Shown here: positions 9,448 through 18,517 of the stretch, in pieces
Layout of the letters: each line of letters opens with the position of its first letter
How positions within the stretch are numbered: the first letter of the stretch is position 1
From: Methylomonas koyamae
GTDB lineage: Bacteria; Pseudomonadota; Gammaproteobacteria; Methylococcales; Methylomonadaceae
Assembly (NCBI GenBank): GCA_945877625.1
Contig: CAMCSF010000005.1
Span: 1-36,243, forward strand
Length of the DNA: 36,243 bases
Direction: 5' to 3'
Made by a program: the position numbers and the translations under genes
Notes under the pieces: model-generated
The model's database searches: none
What the model was told of the DNA's origin: nothing
Seen by the model: only the letters and a program-made list of their open reading frames with translations

Positions 9448-12400
9448 ATGAACAAAACTAAAGTATTTTTTGGAGCAACTGATCCCACTAAGGGCGTCGA
9501 GCTTTGGGTGACGGATGGAACAGCGGCTGGTACTCATTTGGTGAAAGATATTGCTGTCGGTGCTGGCAGTGCTTATCCCTATTATTTAACCGCTTTAAAA
9601 AATGGTCAGTTGCTTTTCACCGCTGATGATGGGGTTAAGGGGCGAGAGCTTTGGATTAGCGACGGTACTAAATCGGGTACGCATTTATTAAAAGACATTA
9701 ATGTTGGCGTTAATGGCTCTAATCCTTATAACTTCACTTTATTAGGTAACGGTAAGCTGATTTTTATGGCCTTGGATAGTGCTTTTAACCGAGGGCTGTG
9801 GGTCACAGACGGCACTGCGGCAGGTACTAGTTTGTTGAAAAATATCAGCGAAACCTATCCTTATTTCACTCTCTTACTGCCTAACGGTCAGGCGATTTTT
9901 AGCGCTACCGATGCGGCTAATAACAATCAATTGTGGGTGACTGACGGCACTGTCAGCGGAACGCATGCGATTAATACGGGCGCTAGTTTTAGCAATCCAC
10001 AAGTGTTTGCGACGGTGGGCAATGGCAAGTTGATTTTTAAGGCCGATAATGCCAACGGTACTGAACTTTGGATTACTGATGGCACTAGCGCAGGTACGCA
10101 TCTATTAAAAGACATTAATCCGGGGGCTAATAGTTCATATCCAAGTTATGTCACCGCCTTGGGCAATGGCCAAATTTTGTTTATCGCCGATGATGGCGTT
10201 AATGGTTCTAAGCTATGGATTAGCGATGGTAGTTCGCTGGGGACCAAGCTGTTAAAGCCGATTTTGGCCTATGTTGATGACGCCTCGCCCCAACATCAAA
10301 CTTCACTCGGTAATGGTAAAGCGGTGTTTGTCGCTTATGACGCCAGCAGCAATAAAGGCTATGAATTGTGGGTGAGTGATGGCACAGCAATAGGGACTAA
10401 ATTACTGAAAGATATTTTTGTTGGCAGCGCTAGTTCGTATCCCACTGAATTAATGGCTATCGGTAATGGCAAGCTGATTTTTCAGGCCAATGATGCGACT
10501 CATGGCGCTGAGTTGTGGGTCACTGACGGCACAAAGGCCGGTACGACTTTGTTAAAAGATATTTACATTGGTACTGGGAGTTCAACGCCTTCCAATTTTG
10601 TGCCATTAGGTAATGGTTTGGTGATGTTTAGAGCAACCGATCCGATTAATGGGAGCGAGTTATGGATTACCGATGGCACCCGTGTCGGCACTCGGTTAAT
10701 CAAAGATTTATATCCAGGGATAGATATTTCGAGTAGTTCATATCCTAGCGAAATGTTGTTATTAGGTAACGGTCAGGCAATTTTTAGAGCCAATGATGGC
10801 ATTAATGGCTATGAGCTTTGGATTACCGATGGCACTAAGGCTGGAACTCACATCGTCAAAGATATTTATGAGGGGGTGAATCCATCATGGCCGACCGGTA
10901 TGACTGCGATTGGCGGCGGGCGGGCTATTTTTCAAGCCACCGATGCCAAGCATAGCGCTGAATTGTGGGTAACCGATGGCACGGCGGTGGGGACGGTTTT
11001 AATCAAAGATATTAACGCCGGTGTCTATCCGTCATTTCCTGAAAACTTTACCTTGTTAAGTAATGGACGGGTGGTTTTTACTGCCAGCGATGCGATTCAC
11101 GGCGCTGAAGTGTGGATCACCGACGGCACCGCTGCAGGGACGAGCTTGTTAAAAGACATTGCAATTGGCGATAGCGGATCAGGCCCATACAACTTTTTAG
11201 CACTGAACAACGGACAAGCGATTTTTGTCGCTCGCGATGCCATTAATGGCACTGAGCTGTGGGTCACTGATGGCAGTACGGTGGGGACTAAGTTACTTAA
11301 AGATATTAATGTGGGTGTTAAGGACTCTTTGCCCAGCGATATGATTTTACTCGCGAACGGTAAAGCGATTTTTCAAGCTAACGATGCGGTGCATGGCGGG
11401 GAATTGTGGGTGACAGATGGTACGTCGATTGGTACCCAGTTAGTTAAAGACATTAATCTCGGCAGTAGTGCCGGCTGGCCGAATCAGTTTGCTTTATTGG
11501 CCAATGGCAAGGCAGTTTTCACTGCTTACAATCAGGCTAATGAATATGAATTGTGGATTACCGACGGCACCACCGCAGGCACCCAATTACTCAAAGATAT
11601 TAATCCTGGCAGCAATGGTTCCTATCCTTATTATCAGACCGCATTAGGCAATGGCTTGGTGGTTTTTCATGCCGATGACGGGGTTCATGGCACTGAGCTG
11701 TGGGTGACTGATGGCACGACGCTGGGCACTAAATTGGTTAAAGATATTGGGCAGGGTGTGAATGGCGCATATCCCTCCAGTTTCACCTCGTTGGGCAATG
11801 GTCATGCTGTTTTTGTCGCTAATGATGGTGTTCACGGTACTGAATTATGGATAACCGATGGCACTGAGGCGGGTACTTCGCTGGTCAAAGACATTCATCT
11901 CGGTAGTAAAGGTGCTTATTTGCATCATTTTGCCGCGATAGGCAATGGTCAGGCGGTTTTTTCTGCGGATGACGGTATCAATGGCATCGAGCTTTGGGTC
12001 ACTGATGGCAGCAGTCTTGGGACGCATTTGGTGAACAACATCAACAGCGTACCTTTCTCATCAACGCCTTATGGGTTTACACCGATTGAGAACACGCCAG
12101 TGGTTAGCCGTGTGCTCAACGGCACTTCAAACGCCGATACCTTAACCGGAGGGGCAGGTGACGATACCCTGAAGGGTAAAGCGGGGCCGGATAAGCTGAT
12201 CGGGGCGGAAGGTAATGACACCCTAAACGGCGGCAACGGTAACGATTATTTACAAGGTGGGCTGGGCAATGACCTTTTGAACGGTGGCGCTGGCAAGGAT
12301 GTATTTGTTTTCGATGAAGCGATTTACGCCACCAACAATCTTGATGTGATCACTGATTTTGATTCAGGTAGCGATAAAATTCAGCTCAGTCAGAGCATTT

Positions 12401-12627
12401 TTTCGGCTTTGACTGGCGATCATTTAAATCGCGGTCAATTTTGGGCTGGCGCCAATCAAACCACTGCCCACGATGCCAGTGATCGTGTCATTTACAACAC
12501 CACAAGCGGTGCGCTGTATTACGACGATGACGGCATCGGTGGCAATGTTTCGGTGCAAATTGCTTTTATTGGTCAGACCGCTCACCATCCGGTGGTTGCC
12601 TTCAGTGATTTTCAGGTGGTTGCGTAG
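9448..12627 (+). CDS. Large secreted ELWxxDGT-repeat protein with C-terminal RTX (GGxGxDxLxG) Ca2+-binding repeats
   Basis: 18 tandem ~48-aa units beginning ELW[VI][TS]DGT..GT.L[LV]KDI, then GGAGDDTLKGKAGPDKLIGAEGNDTLNGGNGNDYLQGG RTX nonapeptides; no N-terminal signal peptide, so likely type I secretion. The ORF track starts at a GTG at 9442; ATG at 9448 is equally plausible. Confidence 0.92.
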   Translation: MNKTKVFFGATDPTKGVELWVTDGTAAGTHLVKDIAVGAGSAYPYYLTALKNGQLLFTADDGVKGRELWISDGTKSGTHLLKDINVGVNGSNPYNFTLLGNGKLIFMALDSAFNRGLWVTDGTAAGTSLLKNISETYPYFTLLLPNGQAIFSATDAANNNQLWVTDGTVSGTHAINTGASFSNPQVFATVGNGKLIFKADNANGTELWITDGTSAGTHLLKDINPGANSSYPSYVTALGNGQILFIADDGVNGSKLWISDGSSLGTKLLKPILAYVDDASPQHQTSLGNGKAVFVAYDASSNKGYELWVSDGTAIGTKLLKDIFVGSASSYPTELMAIGNGKLIFQANDATHGAELWVTDGTKAGTTLLKDIYIGTGSSTPSNFVPLGNGLVMFRATDPINGSELWITDGTRVGTRLIKDLYPGIDISSSSYPSEMLLLGNGQAIFRANDGINGYELWITDGTKAGTHIVKDIYEGVNPSWPTGMTAIGGGRAIFQATDAKHSAELWVTDGTAVGTVLIKDINAGVYPSFPENFTLLSNGRVVFTASDAIHGAEVWITDGTAAGTSLLKDIAIGDSGSGPYNFLALNNGQAIFVARDAINGTELWVTDGSTVGTKLLKDINVGVKDSLPSDMILLANGKAIFQANDAVHGGELWVTDGTSIGTQLVKDINLGSSAGWPNQFALLANGKAVFTAYNQANEYELWITDGTTAGTQLLKDINPGSNGSYPYYQTALGNGLVVFHADDGVHGTELWVTDGTTLGTKLVKDIGQGVNGAYPSSFTSLGNGHAVFVANDGVHGTELWITDGTEAGTSLVKDIHLGSKGAYLHHFAAIGNGQAVFSADDGINGIELWVTDGSSLGTHLVNNINSVPFSSTPYGFTPIENTPVVSRVLNGTSNADTLTGGAGDDTLKGKAGPDKLIGAEGNDTLNGGNGNDYLQGGLGNDLLNGGAGKDVFVFDEAIYATNNLDVITDFDSGSDKIQLSQSIFSALTGDHLNRGQFWAGANQTTAHDASDRVIYNTTSGALYYDDDGIGGNVSVQIAFIGQTAHHPVVAFSDFQVVA
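9499..12106 (+). repeat. Tandem ~147-bp (48-49 aa) ELWxxDGT repeats, 18 copies
   Basis: Counted directly from the translation, from the first ELWVTDGTAAGT to the last ELWVTDGSSLGT unit. Confidence 0.9.
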
Positions 12628-12663
12628 GCTGCATTCCATGCACCCTACGCCTTAATTCTCTTT

Positions 12664-12690
12664 CGCCGTCCTTTACGGTAAAGGACGGCG
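12664..12690. repeat. Perfect 12-bp stem hairpin (REP-like or terminator)
   Basis: CGCCGTCCTTTA-cgg-TAAAGGACGGCG; no T-tract after it. Confidence 0.7.
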
Positions 12691-12857
12691 CTCTCCAATC
12701 GCCAATTTCGGCGTGTCTGTAAACGCTTTAACATCAAAATCAGCAATTATCTGGCTTGTTTTCAACAACTTGTAAAATTTTGGCGTAAAATCGTAAATAC
12801 AGTCAGCACTCAGATGTTGTCTTAACCACCCCTTGGTCTTCAAAGAGGCAACCTATT

Positions 12858-13982
12858 TTGAGTTTACAAAGTTACCAAACGGTCGATCGTGAGCAATTGG
12901 CTCAAGATATTGGCCGTCTACACAAGCAAGCTTTAGCCGATATTGGCGCTGAAGATTTTAAACATTTAAAAAAAATCGAACGCTGGGGACAAGCTTGTAC
13001 TGTTGTCGGTTACGGCACCGCTTGGCTGATGCCGAATCCGATTTCTGCCTACTTGATCAGTCAAGGCAGTTTTACCCGCTGGACCCAAGTCGCGCATCCG
13101 ATTCAGCATAAAGGCTATGACAAGGTTGAGCAGGCTGACAAAAATCACACCAGCAAACAGTTCGCCAAAGGCTGGCGGCGGTTTCTTGATTGGCCGGATT
13201 GGATGACCCCAGACGGTTGGCATCACGAACATGATTTATTGCATCATTACAGCTTGGGCGAAATCGGCGATCCGAATAACGCTCAGCACAATATGGAATG
13301 GCTCAGACAATCGAGTTTGCCGATGTGGCTACGTTATTCGATTGTGGCTTTGTTCTCTGGGATTTGGAAAATCAGCTATTACACGCCGCGCACCCATAAA
13401 GAATTGTGCCTGAATGCAGCGCGTCAACAAGGTAAACCAAGACCTGCCACCACACGGCTTGGCGCTTGGAGTCTGTTCACTGAACAAGGTCGCTCCTTGT
13501 GGTTAGAAAGCGTGTTGCCGTATATCGGCTATCGTTTTGTTTTGTTACCGGCGTTGTTTTTGCCATTGGGTAGTGTTGCGGCGATGAACGTTTTGTTGAC
13601 CTCGGTTTTGGCAGAAATTTTCACCAATATGCACACATTTTTGGTGATGATTCCCAATCATGCTGGCGACGATGTAATGATGTTTGATGAAAAGTCCAAC
13701 AGTAAAGGCGAGTTCTATTTGCGGCAGATTTTAGGCTCGGTGAATTATCCAACCGGTTCTAACTTTAATGATTTCTTTTACGGCTGGTTAAATTACCAAA
13801 TCGAACATCATTTATGGCCGGATTTGCCATTAAGTCAGTATCAAAAACTCCAGCCACAAGTGAAAGCCTTGTGCGAAAAGCACAATATTCCTTATTGCCA
13901 ACAATCGATTTTTAAGCGGATGTTGAAAGCGGCGGACATTATGGTGGGTAAAACTTCGATGCTAAAGCCGGCAATGGCTTGA
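12858..13982 (+). CDS. Membrane fatty acid desaturase
   Basis: Histidine-box motifs [21 protein letters not shown] and [11 protein letters not shown] start. Confidence 0.85.
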   Translation: MSLQSYQTVDREQLAQDIGRLHKQALADIGAEDFKHLKKIERWGQACTVVGYGTAWLMPNPISAYLISQGSFTRWTQVAHPIQHKGYDKVEQADKNHTSKQFAKGWRRFLDWPDWMTPDGWHHEHDLLHHYSLGEIGDPNNAQHNMEWLRQSSLPMWLRYSIVALFSGIWKISYYTPRTHKELCLNAARQQGKPRPATTRLGAWSLFTEQGRSLWLESVLPYIGYRFVLLPALFLPLGSVAAMNVLLTSVLAEIFTNMHTFLVMIPNHAGDDVMMFDEKSNSKGEFYLRQILGSVNYPTGSNFNDFFYGWLNYQIEHHLWPDLPLSQYQKLQPQVKALCEKHNIPYCQQSIFKRMLKAADIMVGKTSMLKPAMA

Positions 13983-14076
13983 GTTAGCAAGGACATTGTT
14001 AGCCGTGGCTTTTGTCACTTTAAGCGCTTGAATCAAAGTCAATCGTCCATTCTGAACTTGAAATCAAGCCAGTTAA

Positions 14077-14123
14077 GGCTTTTCCGATCGTACCGAGCTT
14101 GTCGAAGGATGATCGGAAAAGCC
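14077..14123. repeat. Intergenic palindrome, REP-like unit
   Basis: GGCTTTTCCGATC (14077-14089) / GATCGGAAAAGCC (14111-14123), 13-bp perfect arms with GAGCTTGTCGAAGG in the loop. Confidence 0.8.
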
Positions 14124-14448
14124 GAGTTAATCGCCAACAATCGCCGTTCATACTTCGACAAGTTCAGCACGAACAGCTTAAGCCGCGTAGGGTACGCACC
14201 GCGTACCGATGGAAGCTTTTGTGTTGGTAAAAGCTTTTTAAGGTACGCGGGGCTTTTAAGTAATGCTCAACTTAACCGCAGTTCGGCTTTAAACCGCAAT
14301 ATAAAGGCAAAAGCCATCCGTGTTTCGCGCAATCATTCAATGATTAACCTTTATGATTGTGCTCTATTTCTTGAGGCAGGCCTAGTTGTGCGAATAAGGC
14401 TGTATCTTCCTTAAGCTTGGCAATCGATAAACGGCAATCCTTCAAATT

Positions 14449-17400
14449 ATGTTTCACTGCTATCGCTTAATCTATCTCATCGGTCTGTTGTTTTTGTTTA
14501 ATAGCGGCGCTGTTTACGCGCAAACACAGTCGTCTGCTAGTCAAAAACCGCCGCTTGAAAAAGTCCGTTTACAGCTGAAATGGTTTCATCAATTCCAATT
14601 TGCCGGTTATTACGCCGCGATTCAGCAAGGCTACTATGCCGAAGAAGGGCTGGAGGTCGAGTTATTAGAACGTAAACTCGATCAAAGTGTGATTGAGCAA
14701 GTGGTTGGTGGTGATGCTGAATACGGGGTGGGCGATTCGGGGTTATTGCATGAATATGCGCTAGGTAAGCCGATTGTCGCCTTAGCCGCTATTTTTCAAC
14801 ACAATCCGCTGGTATTTATGACCTTGCAGGATTCCGGCATCATTAGTCCGTACGAAATGAAAGGCAAGCGGATTATGTTGGATCAACTCAATGCCAACGA
14901 AGCCCCGCTAAAAGCCTTGTTAGCCGATGCAAAACTGTCAGATGCCGATTTCACCTTGGTCAGACAATCCGGTGATAACCGCTTATTAACTCGCGGTCAG
15001 TTGGATGTAATGACCGGTTATTTAACCGATCAACCGTTTTACTACAAAAAAAACGGCGTCAAAATCAATATCATTAATCCGCAGAATTACGGTGTCGATT
15101 TCTATGGCGACATCCTGTTTACCAGTGAAAACGAACGCCAACATCATGCCCAACGTATTAATCGTTTTTTGCGGGCTAGTTTAAAAGGTTGGCAATATGC
15201 ATTAGCCCATCCTCAACCGATTATTGCCTTAATCGCTCACCAATATCACAGCAAATTATCGCTAGAACATTTGCAATTTGAAGCGAAAGAAACTCGCAAA
15301 TTAATCCCCGATACCGTGCCATTGGGTTATATCGATTTAGCGCGGCTAAAAGTATTGGCCGATACTTACGCCAAAGCCAGTTACAACCAATCACTCGACG
15401 CAACTAAAATAAGCAATTTTATTTATCAATCGAAAGCCGAAAGTTTAAATTTATCAGACGCCGAAAAGGTTTGGTTGGCCGAGCATCCTACGATTCGGGT
15501 GGGGATTAATCCCAATAAACAGCCTTACGAATGGCTGGATGAAAAAGGTCAATTTGTCGGTATGGCAGCCGATTATTTAAAGCTGCTCGAGCAGACACTG
15601 GATATTCATTTTACGATTGTTAAGTCGGCAAGCTTAGCCGAAACCTTGGAGATGGCTAAGCGCGGTGAGATTGATATGTTGGCAGGTGCGGTCAATACGG
15701 CCGAGCGTTCAACGTATCTGAGTTTCCTCAACCCTTATCAAGAATCCTCAAATATTATTATTGATAACGGCAAACATTTTTTTATTGATAGCTTAAGTAA
15801 TTTAACCGGCAAACGGGTTTCGGTGGAAAAAGGCTATGCGATTCAAGAATGGTTACAACGCGATTATCCGAATATTCAATTAACAGCAGTTAAAGACACA
15901 TTATCGGCTTTGCAATTAGTTGAAGAAGGCGAAGTAGATGCTTATGTCGGTGATGCGGGGGCGGCTAATTATTGGATTAAAAAACAAGGCTTATTTAATT
16001 TACGCTTTACCGGTAAAACCGATTACCGTAGTTATCGGGCGATTGCGATTAGTCTGCAACAGCCCGAATTGTTATCGATTATTAACAAAGCCAGCGCCAA
16101 AATTGATCAACAGCAAGTTGATGCAATTGTTAATCGTTGGCTCAGTCTGCAACTTGAACAAGGTGTTAGCGAAACCACCGTAAAAAAATACGGTATCTCT
16201 GTCTTGGTTTTATTGCTGTTATTTAGTGCGTGGATTATTCGTCTGAATCGGGAAATCAGCGCCAGACAACAAGTCGAAAATCGCGAAATGCGCCGTAATA
16301 AAGTGCTGAATATGCTGACAAGCCATCAGCCGTTGTCGTTGATTTTGCATACGATTGCCGCTGATATTGACGAATTGAATCTTGATATTGCTTGTTCGAT
16401 TTTATTGCTCAGCGATGACGGTAAACACTTACAACACGGCGCCGCGCCGCGCTTGCCTGAATGGTATTGCCAAGCGATTGATGGGATAGCGATAGGGCAT
16501 GATGTTGGTTCTTGTGGTGCCTCGGCATTTAGCGGTATGGCGATGTTGATTGAAGATATTCAAAGCCATCCCAACTGGGAATCGTTTCAAGCCTTGACCG
16601 AACAATTGCCTTACCGAGCCTGTTGGTCACAACCAATTTTCTCCGAAACCCTGCAAGTATTGGGTACTTTTGCGATTTACCACCGCCACGCCAGAAAACC
16701 CAGCGAGAGTAGTTTGCAACTGATTGACGAGTCATCGGGCTTGATTGCGTTGGCGATTGAAAAATCAAAACTCGATACCGAACTGCAATTAGCCGCTAGT
16801 GTGTTTACCCATGCTAGAGAAGGTATTTATATCACCGATAAACACGGCAAAATCATTGATTGCAATGATACCTTTCTGCAAATCAGCGGTTATAAGCGAG
16901 AAGAATTAATTGGCCAGAACCCTAGAATGTTCAAATCCGGCGTCCATGATGAAGACTTCTATAGAACCATGTGGCAGTCATTAATTAGCGTAGGTTTTTG
17001 GAGTGGTGAAATTTGGAATAAATATAAAAATTCCGATAAAACCCCTGGGCTGCATTCGATTTCGGTAATTCGTGACAAAAATCAGCAAATCGAACGCTTT
17101 GTTGCGCTGGCGACCGATATTAGCGCTTTAAAACATCAGCAACAAAAACTCGAACATTTTGCTTATTACGACACCTTAACCGGTCTGCCAAATCGCCTGT
17201 TGCTAATTGATCGCATCGAACAGGCGACGCTGAAAAATCAACGTTATGGCCATAATTTGGCGGTGGTGTTTATTGATCTTGATGGCTTTAAAGCCATTAA
17301 CGATAGCTATGGTCACGGTGTTGGCGATGAATTTTTAGTCGCGATTAGTCGGGAAATGAAACAGGTGATTCGTGAAAGCGATACCTTAGGGCGCTTAGGC

Positions 17401-18507
17401 GGTGATGAGTTTATTGTCTTGCTGAATGAATTGGAAAATCACGATGCGTATCAAAAACCGTTATCGAAACTGTTAAAAATCTGCTCAATGCCGATTGTGT
17501 TGCGAGGTTTGGAGTTAAAAGTCTCGGCCAGTATGGGCATCAGGTTTTATGGAAGCCAATTTGAAAAGCAATTATTAAATGCCGAAACCTTGATCCGCCA
17601 AGCCGATCAAGCGATGTATGTGGCCAAGCAATCCGGTAAAAATAGCTATCACTTGTTTGATGATAAGGTCGATCAATTGCTTAATACCCGCTATGAAACC
17701 ATTGATCATATTCAAGAGGGTTTAAGGCAGAACGAGTTCGCTTTGTATTACCAACCTAAGGTCAATATGCGAACCGGTGAGTTGATTGGGGTAGAAGCCT
17801 TGATTCGTTGGCATCATCCGCAACGGGGGGTATTGTCGCCCAATGTGTTTTTACCGATGATTGAAAGTCATCCATTAAGCGCCGAAGTTGGCGAGTGGGT
17901 TTTAATCACCGCTTTGGCGCAATTAGATCAATGGCAAGCCCAAGGCTTAAGCGTCCCGATTAGTATCAATGTGGATGCCAGACAGTTAAATCAACATAAC
18001 TTCTTAGATCGCTTAACGACTTTAATTGCCGGTTATCCTAATTTCCAAGCCGGTAGTTTAGAGCTGGAAATTTTAGAAACCACCGCGATTTCAGATCGTA
18101 AACATGCCAATCAACTGATTTTGGATTGTGAGTCAATTGGTGTTGGTTTTGCGTTGGATGATTTTGGTACCGGTTATTCCTCGTTGACCTATCTCAGACA
18201 GCTGCCGGTTAAGACCATCAAAATCGACCGTAGTTTTATCAGCGATATTGACAATAATCCCAAAGATTTGGCGATTGTCGAAAGCATGATTAATCTGGCG
18301 TTTAATTTGAATCGTTGTTTGATTGCCGAAGGTGTAGAAACCATTGAGCAAGGTGAATTATTGATTAATCGCGGCTGTGAATTAGGGCAGGGTTATGCGA
18401 TTGCCAAAGCGATGCCGGCTGACAAAATACCGGACTGGGTAAACACTTGGCAGCCTGATAAAGCTTGGCGTGCTGCCCAAGTTAAACCTGAAATGCTGTC
18501 GGCTTAG
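14449..18507 (+). CDS. Hybrid sensor: NMT1/THI5-like SBP + SBP_bac_3 + TM + GAF + PAS + GGDEF + EAL
   Basis: LQLKWFHQFQFAGYYAAIQQGYYAEEGLEVEL (NMT1/THI5-like); IRVGINPNKQPYEWLDEKGQFVGMAADYLKLL (SBP_bac_3); TM segment; RESDTLGRLGGDEF (I-site plus A-site); EALIRW, DDFGTGYSS and AEGVET EAL motifs. Confidence 0.92.
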   Translation: MFHCYRLIYLIGLLFLFNSGAVYAQTQSSASQKPPLEKVRLQLKWFHQFQFAGYYAAIQQGYYAEEGLEVELLERKLDQSVIEQVVGGDAEYGVGDSGLLHEYALGKPIVALAAIFQHNPLVFMTLQDSGIISPYEMKGKRIMLDQLNANEAPLKALLADAKLSDADFTLVRQSGDNRLLTRGQLDVMTGYLTDQPFYYKKNGVKINIINPQNYGVDFYGDILFTSENERQHHAQRINRFLRASLKGWQYALAHPQPIIALIAHQYHSKLSLEHLQFEAKETRKLIPDTVPLGYIDLARLKVLADTYAKASYNQSLDATKISNFIYQSKAESLNLSDAEKVWLAEHPTIRVGINPNKQPYEWLDEKGQFVGMAADYLKLLEQTLDIHFTIVKSASLAETLEMAKRGEIDMLAGAVNTAERSTYLSFLNPYQESSNIIIDNGKHFFIDSLSNLTGKRVSVEKGYAIQEWLQRDYPNIQLTAVKDTLSALQLVEEGEVDAYVGDAGAANYWIKKQGLFNLRFTGKTDYRSYRAIAISLQQPELLSIINKASAKIDQQQVDAIVNRWLSLQLEQGVSETTVKKYGISVLVLLLLFSAWIIRLNREISARQQVENREMRRNKVLNMLTSHQPLSLILHTIAADIDELNLDIACSILLLSDDGKHLQHGAAPRLPEWYCQAIDGIAIGHDVGSCGASAFSGMAMLIEDIQSHPNWESFQALTEQLPYRACWSQPIFSETLQVLGTFAIYHRHARKPSESSLQLIDESSGLIALAIEKSKLDTELQLAASVFTHAREGIYITDKHGKIIDCNDTFLQISGYKREELIGQNPRMFKSGVHDEDFYRTMWQSLISVGFWSGEIWNKYKNSDKTPGLHSISVIRDKNQQIERFVALATDISALKHQQQKLEHFAYYDTLTGLPNRLLLIDRIEQATLKNQRYGHNLAVVFIDLDGFKAINDSYGHGVGDEFLVAISREMKQVIRESDTLGRLGGDEFIVLLNELENHDAYQKPLSKLLKICSMPIVLRGLELKVSASMGIRFYGSQFEKQLLNAETLIRQADQAMYVAKQSGKNSYHLFDDKVDQLLNTRYETIDHIQEGLRQNEFALYYQPKVNMRTGELIGVEALIRWHHPQRGVLSPNVFLPMIESHPLSAEVGEWVLITALAQLDQWQAQGLSVPISINVDARQLNQHNFLDRLTTLIAGYPNFQAGSLELEILETTAISDRKHANQLILDCESIGVGFALDDFGTGYSSLTYLRQLPVKTIKIDRSFISDIDNNPKDLAIVESMINLAFNLNRCLIAEGVETIEQGELLINRGCELGQGYAIAKAMPADKIPDWVNTWQPDKAWRAAQVKPEMLSA

Positions 18508-18517
18508 TGGTGGTCGT

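Noticed and set aside
9499-12106. Periodic DNA repeats considered as a CRISPR array or satellite
   Set aside because: The repeats are in-frame ~147-bp protein-coding units with conserved ELWxxDGT motifs; no identical short repeats with unique spacers.
14028-14414. 128-aa ORF between the desaturase and the hybrid sensor
   Set aside because: Composed largely of palindromic intergenic repeats; no recognisable protein motif.
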